From Liolophura sinensis (lineage: Eukaryota; Mollusca; Polyplacophora; Chitonida; Chitonidae), in the NCBI RefSeq assembly GCF_032854445.1, contig NC_088306.1:27439764-27499763 (forward strand): DNA of 60,000 nucleotides, given 5' to 3'. The number at the start of each line of letters is the position of its first letter. The first letter of the stretch is position 1. Shown in pieces: positions 12,186 through 24,240 of this stretch. The notes under the pieces are model-generated. The model saw nothing but the letters and a program-made list of their open reading frames with translations. It was not told where the DNA came from and made no database searches. Made by a program: the position numbers and the translations under genes.

Positions 12186-13799
12186 TCTTTTCTGTAAACT
12201 ACGTAACAGCATATTTTCCATCTTTTGTCGCAGGTATTTGGGGCAGCGCTTTCTGCATCATGTTTAATCGACTATTTGATGACAATCGAAACATGGACCC
12301 CGTGGAGATGGTCAGACGGGAAATGAGTATGTTCATGATTAAAATGCACACCACTTGCCAGGCCTTGAAAACCACTATATTATCATTTTAACTGAAATAA
12401 AGAGATACTGAAGCTAATATTCCTACCCATCAGTATAAGTCATACAGAAGTTTTTGGTACCAAATTGCTGTCATACTGAAAAGATGATTTCGTCTTGTGA
12501 TTAGTGGTATTATCTCGTGCAATTTTTATGATAGGAAAGAATTTACGATTATTCTTATTTTGATAAATTGCTAAAAAAAATAAAGACTAAACTCTAAATG
12601 TACATATCGTGATATTGTAATTAAAAAAAGAATCCGTGCTGAGTGACGGAAGCGAAGATTAAGACGATGATGACGACGATGATTTTGATAATCACGATAA
12701 CTCTCATCATGATCATTGTGAAGAACAAAGGAGCGGAAAAAACGGTCGCGGACAAAGGATTCTGGATGAACTGGTTTAAGAGCCTAGTAGATAGGTAATA
12801 TAATGTATTTTCTTTGCAATTTGCTCCTCTAATTTAGTCACTTAGCAAATACTGTCACTATCCAACCGCTTCAAAATTTCACTCCACTTCTCTTCATCTT
12901 TTAACGCGATTCATGAAGGATATTGGGTTTGTTTGCTTGGACAAACAGCTGCGACAATATAGCTTTACGGCAAGGATTTTTTGTTTCAATTATCTGGCGA
13001 GGTGCAATGGCTTAAACCCTTTGATTTCAATGTTACTGACCCTTTCAAAAACGAAAGTTTACTACACACACTTTATAAAGCCTGTTTATGTGTCAACGAA
13101 ACTTCAGTGATATTTGTAATGGTCGAAATGTGTCATTCTTTAGTCGTCTTAAAAATAGTAAAAAACCCCCAGTATAATGTTTTCCCCAAACCAATATTTC
13201 TTGCATAACAAATCAGAAAAGGTGATTTTTCTTACGCTTGACCACAAGCGTATAGTGACGTCATATTTCTCGTGAAAAGTTCAGAAGTATTACTTGTTTA
13301 TTTCAGTTGAATTTGAAAATAAAAATGTGGAAGTCAAATAATTTGTTGTTTAAGTGTGAACCGATTTCTAAAATCAAAATCTCATGAATATCGTTTTCCG
13401 TTTTCAGCAAGAGATTTCAGCTTCTGAGCATGCGTACTGGCCGCGTGATACACAACTTCCTTAGAGGGATCGCCTTACTACCTAAAGGAGAAGAACATAA
13501 GACCCCGAAAGAAAAGTTTTTGTGAAAAGACATTAATTAATCCAGTAATTAAGGGGGGTGTTTCTAGTTCAGTCATTAAATTAACGCAACGTATAAAAGA
13601 ATGACAGGACAAGTTCGAAACGATGCTATATTCTGAGCACGGCGTAAAGCACCAATCAAAAAAAAAAAAATCGAAACGATGCTTAAAAAGACAAAAGTGT
13701 TATATTTGGTATTTAGCCCAGTCCTTTATTTCACAGGTGTTCTTTCCCCAATTCGAAACTTATTCGAAACAGTTGATAAAGCTAAAGAAAAGAGCATTA

Positions 13800-13935
13800 A
13801 AATAACTTCTGGTGCAATATATACCATTTGATCCGGAAAGAGCTGGATTTGAACTGTTGACCTAGTTACCTGCATGCTTAATACAATTGTACTGCGCCAG
13901 ACTTCTTTGTTAAGTTTGGCCAGCCCTCCCAGCAT
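13800..13935 (-). repeat. tRNA-like SINE fragment
   Basis: Minus strand has CTGGCGCAGTACAA (A-box like) and GGTCAACAGTTCAAATCC (B-box like) about 40 bases apart. An inverted relative lies at 25,755-25,885 in copy 2. It sits in an intron of both copies. Confidence 0.55.
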
Positions 13936-15949
13936 TATTTGACAGTATATAGGTCAGAGGCGTGGAAATAGTATTTATAAAATAAGCCAAAAAATTTAAT
14001 AATTTTTACAGACGATTCAGACGAAGGAATCAGAGTGTGTTCCACCCACGTGAAGAAACAATTTGTCGTGGACGCAGGGTTAACTTTCAACTCCCCGTAC
14101 CCTTTCGTGCTGAGGCAAGCCCGGGGGATAGACCTCATCCTGTCGTTTGACTTCAGTGGTAGACTTGGTGATGACAGCGAGCCGTTCAAGGTAAATTAAT
14201 TCCTGATGAATAACCAATCAGCTATCTGGTACCAATTTTACAACAGCCATTTATCACCTTAGGTTGAATTAAAAACTTAGTCAACGATTTTTGGGGGCCC
14301 GACACACGTGTGTTGAAATGGTCAAATTTTAATTTCTAGGACCAAACATAAGCTCTAAAATCGTATTTTAAATTTGACTTAGCTCCGGGCAATGTTATAT
14401 GTACATCATTACTTGCCAGCATTCCCTGTTTACTCTGAACTATTCGGATTATTTTAATAACTGCTTTCATTAGATCGGTATCATCGTGTTTTCCATGGTT
14501 TCGAGGTTGTAAAACAAATTTGCCTTGCTAAACGAATGTGCTGATGCTTTTTTTCCAGGAAATAAGACTGGCTGAAAAGTGGGCTAAACAGAACGGCCTT
14601 CGTTTCCAACCCATCGACGCGAGTGTATTTGAGAAAGAAGGGATGAATGAGTTGTACATCTTCCGTGATCCCAACGACCCTAAATGTCCCATAATCTTTC
14701 ATTTTGTCCTCGTGTTCTCTAATTTCGGAAGTATAAGAAGCCAGGTGAGTTGCAAGTATTTCAAGGCGCAGGGTCAAAACCGGCCGTGGTCAGGGAACAT
14801 TCCTGCGCTGTCACTGCTTGTGGTGCCTTGGTGACAGTAAGCGATCTACAACGCTCGCGGGAACATTGATGAAGTCTAAAATTTGTTGGAGAACACGTAT
14901 CCGCCACTAGTGTGGTGTGCATATCTCTACGTCACATGTTGGAAAGTTAGTCATTAACTTACTTACGGTCGGAGATTTACGGCGCGCAGTTCTGTTTGCT
15001 CCAGCAACAATATCGACAAAATAAATCAATACAGCCAGGCTGGAACACACTACTCACTGCTATACATGCACTCTTATATGTACATATTATATTCCACGAT
15101 TTGGGGTACTAGACAATTTTGATCATTTTGAGAGGCCCCTTTTAATCAGAGAAGTTATTATTTCGTATTTTTCAGATGCCATAATAATTTTTTGCCCTAA
15201 ACGTTTTCTCTTTCGTCATCAGGTATTGCAAGGGAGAATACTTGCGATAAGAATTCGCGGTGTTCGCCATCTTTGACGATCCTGAGGCTCCTTATTCCAC
15301 GTTTAACTTCACCTACACTCACAAGGCGATTGATCGGTCATCTCAGCTGATGGAATTCAGTACGCTCAACCGCCTGAAGGAGATCAAAGAGGCGGTCCAG
15401 AGGAAAAGAAAATAATTCATTTTAATGAGATTAGAAACCAATGTAAATTGTGTACGTAGAACATTAAAGGATATGATGTATGCTTTTTTAGACGTTGCCA
15501 GCATAGTTTTACTGTTTGTTGAGAGCGGACAACACCGGACTCTACTCTGATCTCGCGGGTTTGATGGTAATAAGCGGTCGAAAGCGAACATAGGGAGGGC
15601 CGTTATAATGTAGTCTTCCATGAAGTTTATTGAAGGTCTCTTGACTTCCATCTGTATGACATACTCGTGTCCAAGAACCTGCTGTGTGTGGGAAAATATT
15701 ATATATATTTACGTATATATGTTTATTTTGAATTGCCTCATTACAATGGTCATCAAAGTTAAATATGTTTGAACACGGCGTGAACACCTATTGTACAATC
15801 ATATCATTACATAACAGAAATCACAAGTAATGCATAATTTTAATATTCCGTGACTATTCCCCCATAATGTTTTTTTAAATATATATCATAACGCGAGGCA
15901 ATATTTTTGTCGTGTTTGAATGTTTCAGTAGAAGTAGATGACATTATCA

Positions 15950-16660
15950 GTCATGATTTTTACATGAAAACAGGTTGTACCGGAATTAAATTTGAATGAC
16001 ATTCTGTTAAAGTTTTCGTGTGGTTATTCGCAGATGTTAACTGATGCAATACGCTGTCCGGGTTCTCGAAGGGTACCCGAATTGAGATACTCATAGCATT
16101 TTAGGTTGTCTAATAATTTATCTGTATTTAGTTGTGAAATTTGGTTGATATTCGCCCGCTTAAAGATTGGCTTTTAATGGTGTTATTCGATGAATTAAGA
16201 ACTTTGTATAGCAGAGGGTGTCACCAATTTTATGTTAAGTTCTCTAACTCATATGCAATTAGTTTTCAAGTGTTTTTGAAAAGTGTGTACTGCCTCGTTT
16301 GGTGTTCAGTCGCTGAGAGGTTAGTATTATGTGACTAGGTGGGGTGTCATGCCTGAAGTATTCGGCATGATACTTCAGTGGCGGTAGCAGATTGCGGCAT
16401 GGACTCGAGCTGCCACAATACATCGTACACACACAAACACACCTGATGACTTTGCGGCATGGACTCGAGCTGCCACAAGACATCGTACACGCACACACAC
16501 ACCTGATGACTTTGCGGCATGGACTCGAGCTGCCACAAGATATCGTACACACACAAACACACCTGATGACTCCTCGTCGTCATATGTCTAACACGTCGTC
16601 ACACACACACACACACACGCACACGCACACGCGCGCACGCGCGCATGCACACGCACACGC

Positions 16661-16701
<41 letters not shown>

Positions 16702-17515
16702 CACATACATACCAGTTCCAGAAAATCAACATACCGACCGTTTGGCTAAAGATTCATCCTTACTCTCTGATGTGCTTGTTCACGTTCAACTTCAGACTTT
16801 GTATCGTGCACTAAAATCTTCTTTGCTTCTTTATGGCAGGAGGGGTTGGATGCAGCAAATGACTGTCGATTTTGCTATGATTTTCAATCGTCTATCTGTA
16901 ACGGTTTTATTTTAGTAAGAAGTCGCAAGGCTGACGTGTTGATTTTATTAGGATTCATATTGGATTATGTCCATTAAATGCTGGTCTGAACAGAATAAAT
17001 TCACACTCTAAAGGACTAGGTGACCATTACCAAGTTAAAGAATCTGTGGATCACCTTTCGTCAAGATTAACATCATACAAATTTAGACAATATCGATTTA
17101 AGTTGAAACAGCAAGTATGTTGCATGTCTCAAAGGTTTTATAAACCAAGCTTAGATGTCTCTCTATAACTGTGTGGTCGTGCATAGTATATTTGTTTTAG
17201 CCACTGCACGTAAATAGCTTCAGTGAATTATTATTCACAAGTTGAAGACAAAGTTAAATCAAAACAGTCATAATAAAATCAAGAATAAGTAAATGAGAGC
17301 GTTTCTTATATATTGCACCATACGTGTGAAGCTCAGTCATTAACCTGCGTATGGTCGTGGGTTTTACCGGGCTCTGCCCATTTTCCTCCCACCAAAATGC
17401 TGGCAGCTGCCGTATAAGTAAAATATTCTTAAGTATGGCTTAAAACACCAGTCAAATAAAACAAATAAATATATACATGTATTGCACACTGACAACGTTA
17501 GACCAATCAACTCAC
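15950..17515. other. Spacer of the inverted repeat, left part
   Basis: No gene is seen between the end of the copy 1 arm and the divergent cPLA2 exon at 17,516. It contains the 60-bp/CA repeat cluster (16,385-16,710) and a lophotrochozoan-type interspersed repeat at 17,336-17,470. The downstream exons of the divergent paralogue would belong here, but I could not find them. Confidence 0.5.
16310..16710. repeat. 60-bp direct repeats followed by a CA/CG microsatellite
   Basis: Three units of exactly 60 bp start TGCGGCATGGACTCGAGCTG at about 16,392, 16,452 and 16,512. A (CA)n/(CGCA)n tract follows to about 16,705. The segment just before (gtgactaggtggggtgtcatgcc) resembles the 3' part of the SINE at 6,104 and 28,150, so the cluster grew from a SINE tail. 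Confidence 0.85.
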
Positions 17516-18547
17516 CTGATTGTCCTCGGAAAGGTTTGGCAGGTGAGAATGGCGACAATGGACAGGTTTCCTGTAGAGACAAACCTCTCATAAAGTTATG
17601 TACCGCGCCTGCGCGACCGGCTCTCGTACTCAACAATTCGTAACGTTTACTGCAAAAAATAATGACAAAATACATAAATAAACCATGCCTAAATTCTAAA
17701 TAAACAACTAAATAAATGGATGAATAAAAAGACTAATCAAAAAGGATAATATGTTACCTGTGATTTAATTCTGCATGTACCCTATATATTAATTCTGTTG
17801 TTTCAGGACATGACGTTTCTTAAAGACTCGGACGGACATGATCTGGATAAAGTGAAAGTGGAATGGGACTTGTATGTTAACTTGCGATTTCATTTTGTTT
17901 TCTTCCGTTTTCTCAGATCGACTTTATCTTTGACTTTTCTGACACAAAAAGTGACATATACAGGGATGTGAATGATGTGGAAAAAGTGGAAATTAAGCGG
18001 GACTTATGTGGCAACCTGCAATTTAATTTTGTTTTCCCCCACTTTTTTCTTATTTTATCTTTCGAATATGACGTTTCTTAGGTAAAAAAAAACGTAATAT
18101 AAATTGGTTTACATGATCTCAAAAAAGTGAAAATGAAATATAATTTGTTTGGTAACTTTCTAATATGATTGTAATCTGTTAATGACCTTATTTGTCTTGT
18201 CTTATACATGTGTTACACGCAGACGAAACTGTGAACAACTGCTTTATTTGTAATTTTGTTTCCTGTTGAGTATTCAAGTTCTCTCAAAGAATGAGAAACC
18301 TACTTACTTTTCCACCAAACCCTTAATCAGTCCTGACCAAAGTCCTTCGCTCTTTGACGTCGTTTTGGATTTCTTGGTCGTTTCAGCGGTGGTCGCTTAG
18401 CGGCTTTATAGCGCCCTCTTTTGGCAGGAGGTGGCTTGGTTGATACGTCATCTTCGTCATCACTATTAACGTTCTCGTCAGTGTCCTCGGAATCGCTGTC
18501 GTCATTGCTTGCGTCATTATCGTCGGTTCCATTTTCCAACTGTTTCT
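17516..18547 (-). pseudogene. Fragment of a second, divergent cPLA2 paralogue
   Basis: Two exon-like blocks with splice signals lie on the minus strand. The first (18547-18308) is preceded by TTGACAG, encodes an acidic Asp/Glu/Ser-rich linker and ends before GTAAGT. Its last codons, read in another frame, give an LWSGLIKGLVEK motif like the FWMNWFKDLVDR end of the matching copy 2 exon. The linker is therefore frameshifted. The second (17649-17516) has STRAGRAGAVHNFMRGLSL and PLSPFSP, flanked by TTGCAG and GTGAGT. It closely resembles the TRTGRAG exon of copy 2 and the corresponding segment of vertebrate cPLA2, including a PLSP motif that copy 2 lacks. No other exons of this gene were found. 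Confidence 0.75.
17815..18170. repeat. Three diverged tandem units, about 130 bp each
   Basis: Units share the order ATGACGTTTCTTA, a GACATGATCTGGATAAAGTG-like segment, and AACTTGCGATTTCATTTTGTTTTC. Each is diverged by substitutions and small gaps. They lie between the two exon fragments of the divergent cPLA2 paralogue. Confidence 0.5.
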
Positions 18548-19136
18548 CTGTCAAGTAAGGATAAAAAAAGTTCAACGTCATTGTTTATCGAAATCAGAAA
18601 CATTCTCTGCCTACCTTGTTTTCTGGTTTTAAAAATCACCGGGCTATAAATTTCACTACATGGCAAAGATGGACGATTGACAAATTTAAATTAAGAAATG
18701 TATTTTCTTTGATCATGTCCCAAAATTATTACTACCTTCGTGGGTTCACCATAAATTGTGTTTAGCTAATCTATTTATTCTGAGGAGATATCTTCTCAAT
18801 GTCTTCCCCTGGCAGATCACAAATATCCTGATGTAAAGAGGGGATGCAGTCAGATCTTTGTCTCGTCTGAACTTGAGACCTCAACGTAGAGCACTGTTGT
18901 CAAAAACTATTGGAATCGGCCAGGTAAAAACCACAGCAGTGTGGATTTCTGGAAAGCACAAAGTATAATATTAGCTCATTAAGGCCAATTAAGGTTAATT
19001 AGGCCATTAAGCTCGTATCGTCCAGTTATGCAGTAAACAGCTCTATATGTGCTTTGAGTGTAGACTTATGCATTGAACTACACATCTGCAGACATGTCAT
19101 TTGCGAGACTACAGGTCATTTACCGTGCAACTGACA

Positions 19137-20935
19137 GTTCAGTAACACCAAATAGTAATGTGAACTGCCTCCCCAGTCTCTGTCCAGTTTATACCGACAT
19201 CCATCAGAATAGTTCAGTAACATCGAACACTAAAGTGAACTGTCTCCTCCGTCTCTGTCCAGTTTATACCGACATCCATTTGAATAGTTCAGTAACACCG
19301 AACACTAACGTGAACTGTCTCCTTCGTCTACGTCCAGTTTATACCGACATCCATCAGAATAGTTCAGTAACACAGAATACTGATGTGAACTGTCTCCCCA
19401 GTCTCTGTCCAGTTTATACCGACATCCATCAGAATAGTTCAGTGAAACCGAATGCTAATGTGAACTGTCTCCTCCGTCTATGTCCAGTTTATACCAACAT
19501 CCATCAGAATAGTTCAGTAACACCGAACACTAATGTGAACTGTCTCCCAGGTCTCTGTCCAGTTTATACCGACATCCATCAGAATAGTTCAGTAACACCG
19601 AACACTAACGTGAACTGTCTCCTCTGTCTCTGTCCAGTTTATACCGTCATCTATCAGAATAGTTCAGTAACGCCGAATACTAATGTGAACTGTCTCCTCC
19701 GTCTCTGTCCAGTTAATACCGACATCCATCAGAATAGTTCAGTAACGCCAAATACTAATGTGAACTGTCTCCTCCGTCTCTGTCCAGTTAATACCGACAT
19801 CCATCTGAATAGTTCAGTAACATTGAATATTAATGTGAACTGTCTCCTCCGCCTCTGTCCAGTTAATACCGACATCCATCTGAATAGTTCAGTAACACCG
19901 AATACTAATGTGAACTGTCTCCTCCGTCTCTGTCCAGTTAATACCGACATCCATCTGAATAGTTCAGTAACACCAAACACTAATGTGAACTGTCTCCTCC
20001 GTCTCTGTCCAGTTAATACCGACATCCATCTGAATAGTTCAGTAACACCGAATACTAATGTGAACTGTCTCCTCCGTCTCTGTCCAGTTAATACCGACAT
20101 CCATCTGAATAGTTCAGTAACACCGAACACTAATGTGAACTGTCTCCCCCGTCTCTGTCCAGTTAATACCGACATCCATCAGAATAGTTCAGTAACACAG
20201 AATACTAATGTGAACTGTCTCCCCCGTCTCTGTCCAGTTAATACCGACATCCATCAGAATAGTTCAGTAACACTAAGCACTAATGTGAACTGTCTCCTCC
20301 GTCTATGTCCAGTTAATACCGACATCCATCAGAATAGTTCAGTAACACAAAATACTAATGTGAACTGTCTCCCAGGTCTCTGTCCAGTTCATGCCGACAT
20401 CCATCAGAATAGTTTATTAACACCGAACACTGATGTGAACTGTCTCCCCCGTCTCTGTCCAGTTAATACCGACATCCATCAGAATAGTTCAGTAACACAG
20501 AATACTAATGTGAACTGTCTCCCCCGTCTCTGTCCAGTTAATACCGACATCCATCAGAATAGTTCAGTAACACTAAGCACTAATGTGAACTGTCTCCTCC
20601 GTCTATGTCCAGTTAATACCGACATCCATCAGAATAGTTCAGTAACACAAAATACTAATGTGAACTGTCTCCCAGGTCTCTGTCCAGTTCATGCCGACAT
20701 CCATCAGAATAGTTTATTAACACCGAACACTGATGTTAACTGTCTCCCCCGTCTCTGTCCAGTTAATACCGACATCCATCAGAATAGTTCAGTAACACCG
20801 AACACTAATGTGAAATGTCTCCTCCGTCTCTGTCCAGTTAATACCGACATGCATCAGAATAGTTCAGTAACACCGAACACTAATGTGAAATGCCTCCTCC
20901 GTCTCTATCCAGTTTACACCGACGTCTATCAGAAT
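19137..20935. repeat. 75-bp minisatellite, about 24 units, with a 300-bp higher-order repeat
   Basis: The unit runs from GTTCAGTAACACCGAACACT to GACATCCATCAGAATA and is exactly 75 bp. Because 75 is a multiple of three, frames stay open through the array on both strands (646 codons on +, 148 on -). I regard these as by-products. A block of four units at 20,161-20,460 is repeated at 20,461-20,760 with a single difference (20,736), which shows recent higher-order amplification. Flanks are not coding. Confidence 0.95.
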
Positions 20936-21249
20936 ATAACACGTCTGTCTATCTGTCCGTCTTTCTGTCTGTCTGTCTTCCTGTCATCAACTTTGCGGAA
21001 ACGTTATGCCTAGGGCTGAGTAAATTTGTATTCACACGCGGTTCGGCTTTGGGCTAAGCATAGATGTATTACATTGTTATGGCGATCCAGATCTGGACAC
21101 GAATCCAGAATTTGTTTTAAAAGATGCTTCAAGGTTGCAAGATAGATTACAAATGCATATTTAATTTTTTCCCTTTGCCTGGCGATAGTGCCTAGTAGAG
21201 CATTGTGTATTTCTTGTAACTTTGCTATCAGTGATAAAAACTATCGCCA

Positions 21250-22540
21250 TATAGTTTAAGACGTACACCATAGAGAGTAAAACCAGAGCAGCGGCGACAG
21301 TGTGACAGACGTACACCATAGAGAGTAAAACCAGACCAGCGACGGTAGTGTGATAGACATACAGCATAGAGAGTAAGACCAGAGCAACGACAGTAGTGTG
21401 ATAGACGTACAGCATGAGAATAAAACCAGAGCAGCGACGACAGGGTGATAGACGCACAGCATGGAGAATAAGACCAGAGCAGCAACGACAGTGTGATAGA
21501 CGTACACCATAGAGAGTAAAACCAGAGTAGCGACGGCAGTGAGATAGACGTACAGCATAGAGAGTAAAATCAGAGCAGCGACGACAGTGTGATAGATGGA
21601 CAGTAAAACCACAGCAGGTACGAAAGTGTGATAGACGTACAACATAGAGAGTAAAACCGGAGAAGCAACGACAGTGTGATAGACTTACAGTATGGAGAGT
21701 AAGACCAGAGCAGCCAGGACAGTGTGATAGACGTAAAGCATGGAGAGTAAGACCAGAGTAGCGACGAAAGTGTGATAGACGAACAGCATTGAGTGTAAAA
21801 CCAGAGCAGCAACGACAGGGTGACTTGACGTACAGCATGGAGAGTAAAACCAGAGCAGCGACGACAGTGTAATAGACGTACAGCATAGAGAATAAAACCA
21901 GACCAGCGACGAGAGTGTGATAGATGTTCAGCATGGAGAGTAAAACCAGATTAGCGACGACGGGGTGATAGACGTACAGCATAGAGAGTAAGACCAGAGC
22001 AGCGACGACAGTGTGATAGTCGGACAGCATGGAGAGTAAAACCAGAGCAGCGACGACAGTGTGATAGACGTACAGCATAGAGAGTAAGACCAGAGCAACG
22101 ACGACAGTGTGATAGACGTACAGCATGGAGAGTAAAGCCAGAGCAGCGACGACAGTGTGATAGACGTACAGCATGGAGAGTAAGACCAGAGCAACGACGG
22201 CAGTGTGATAGTCGGACAGCATGGAGAGTAAAACCAGAGCAGCGACGAAAGTGTGATAGACGTACACCATAGAGAGTAAAACGAGGACAGCTATGACAGT
22301 GTTACAGACGTACAGCACAGAGAGTAAAACCACATCAGCGGTGTGATAGACGTACACCATAGAGAGTAAAACGAGGACAGCTATGACAGTGTTACAGACA
22401 TACAGCACAGACAGTAAAACCAGGGAAGCGACGACAGCGGGATAGACGTAAAGCATGCAGAACAAAACCAGAGCAGCGACGACAGCGGGATAGACGTAAA
22501 GCATGGAGAGCAAAACCAGAGCAGCGACGGTCCAGGCTTG
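21250..22540. repeat. 48-bp minisatellite, about 27 units
   Basis: The unit is near GTGTGATAGACGTACAGCAT followed by GGAGAGTAAGACCAGAGCAG and CGACGACA, 48 bp. Read on the minus strand it gives a hydrophobic 16-residue repeat (VVAALVLLSMLYVYHT), open for 463 codons. Some units carry small indels that move the frame. A two-unit block recurs near 22,255 and 22,345. It is most likely a non-coding array. Confidence 0.95.
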
Positions 22541-22559
22541 AATTTTTTTCAAACCACAA

Positions 22560-24240
22560 TACTAGCTCTGACATGTTTTGATTTGCCTCCATCCATTTGA
22601 AATAGGTTGCAAGTTTTTACGTACGTGTGCTTCTACTTTTTTTCTTGGCTGCCCCCGATATCGTTCTCATTTACATCAGTGACTTTATTTATTGTTGATT
22701 AACGCCTATATAATGTACTTTTTGTTTGCAAGTTAGCTTGATTTTACCCTCATTCACATGTAGGAGTACCTCTCGAGCAATGGTAGGCTACAATAAATGA
22801 CAAAACAATACCGCATGTTCTTCTGTTAACCAAGTTACAGATATTATTATTTATTTATTTGTTCATTAACTGGTGTTTCAGGAGGGGCTTTTTTCACACG
22901 ACGTCGGTCAGGTCTATAGGCAGTGGAAACTGGAATGCCTAGAATAAACTATCAACCTTTGGCAATTAGCTGACAAACCTCCTGAACTGGATTTGAACTG
23001 CCACCACAAATGTCCGAGGTCGAATGGTAGCGGGAAATTACAATTGTTAATATAAATCAGGCAAGAAGAGCTCATCTCTTCAATACGATAAGCAGGATTA
23101 CGTTTTTAGAAGAAAGGGAATAACTATCAGAGTCAAAAAAATCATGTTTATATCTGTTCGCTCAGTTAATGAAAATCATTGTCGTCTTCTGAAATGAATA
23201 ACGAATTGTTTTGAAAACACTAAAGACAAAAGCGAAGTCAAACAAAGTGTAATTGTATTTATACATATATTAGTAAATCTTGATCAGTTTATAATAGTAC
23301 AAACCAAAACAGTAGACAGGCATAAAGAAAATTAATGAGGCAAACTATAAAATCATACTGATAACGACATCTTTTTCTACAGAAACATTTAAATATGACA
23401 AAAATATTGCCTCACGTTATGACATTTTAAAAAAAACATGTGATTTCTGTTATATAATGATATGATTGTACAATGTGTGTTCACGCCGTGTTCAAACATA
23501 TTTAACTTTGATCACCATTGTAATGAGGCAATTTAAAATAAACATATATACCTTAATATATATAATATTTAATACAAGTTACCTGTTTACAGAGCACCAA
23601 TAGCACATATCACAGAAAGGAATGCCTTTCTTTAACATACAGGTATTTCCGATAACATCAATGTACAAATTCAGGAGTGTAAGATGAGGGACAGGATGAG
23701 TCACTTAAAGTATAATATTACTGGTGACTGGAGGAACTCAGGGTTGTGTAATTGATGAATGATTGTTTGAGTGGCGTTAACGCGACATTCCAGAATCTCT
23801 CCCTTATACGATTTTGATCAGTTTCATGGTTGGAAATACCCAACCATGAAATCACCAGCCTTTTACAAGCTTCTGATTCGGATTTTACTATGTACGGATC
23901 ACGGATTTTCTCCCATACAGCAGGTTCGTGAGCACGAGCATATCATCAGATGAAAGTCAAGAGAGCTTCAAAAAATTTCATGCAAGACTATATTATAATG
24001 GCCTTCCCTATGTTCCCTATCGACCGCTTATTGCCATCAAACCCACAAGAGCAGAGGAGATTCCGATATTGCCCGCTCTCAACAAACAGTAAAACTATGC
24101 TGGCAACGTCTAAAATAGCATACATCCTATCATTTAAAAATCATGTACGTTGAGAAGAGGGATTTCGCATTTCATGATCTATATGACACATATGTTCTAT
24201 GTGCACAATTTTGATTGGTTTCTAATCTCATTGAAATGAA
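22560..24240. other. 3' flank of copy 2 and right part of the inverted-repeat spacer
   Basis: No gene seen. Homology to the copy 1 flank starts near 23,350. A tRNA-like segment near 22,960-23,040 (GGATTTGAACTGCCACC) may be another SINE relic. Confidence 0.5.

Larger units (their letters stand above)
2014..15415 (+). pseudogene. cPLA2 copy 1, decayed group IV phospholipase A2
   Basis: Exons recognisable by homology to the intact copy 2 lie at 2014-2051, 2306-2438, 3624-3761, 5013-5216, 5584-5698, 6524-6650, 12234-12326, about 12630-12796, about 13408-13520, 14012-14190, 14559-14744 and 15223-15415. Most splice sites survive. The lipase exon at 3624 has a one-base insertion plus a Gly-to-Glu change in the oxyanion loop, and its elbow reads GLSMS. 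The exon at 5013 has a 7-bp and a longer deletion. The exon at 6524 has a deletion and a stop. The acidic-linker exon has an in-frame TAA. Exons at 5584, 12234, 14012 and 14559 remain open. No C2 exons precede it. A Gypsy-type element lies in the 6650-12234 intron. It cannot encode an active enzyme, although a partial transcript is possible. Confidence 0.9.
1690..15950. repeat. Left arm of the large inverted repeat (copy 1)
   Basis: Introns and exons of copy 1 are mirrored by copy 2 on the other strand (23,350-34,010). Homology runs past the last exon into 3' flank: the text around 15,735-15,900 reappears inverted around 23,390-23,530. The arms differ by point changes, small indels, the Gypsy-type insertion here and a solo LTR in the other arm. 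Confidence 0.85.

Noticed and set aside
16392-16814. 140-codon ORF with His/Thr repeats
   Set aside because: It reads through a 60-bp repeat and a CA/CG microsatellite; no coding signature.
19137-20935. CRISPR-like array
   Set aside because: Units are contiguous without unique spacers, in a eukaryotic genome.
19073-21013. 646-codon plus-strand ORF as a repeat-protein gene
   Set aside because: It is a 75-bp minisatellite whose period keeps frames open; the opposite strand is also open for 148 codons. It lacks a convincing start and ends in low-complexity CTGT repeats.
21161-22552. 463-codon minus-strand hydrophobic ORF as a membrane-protein gene
   Set aside because: It is a 48-bp minisatellite with frame-moving units and several overlapping open frames; no exon signals.
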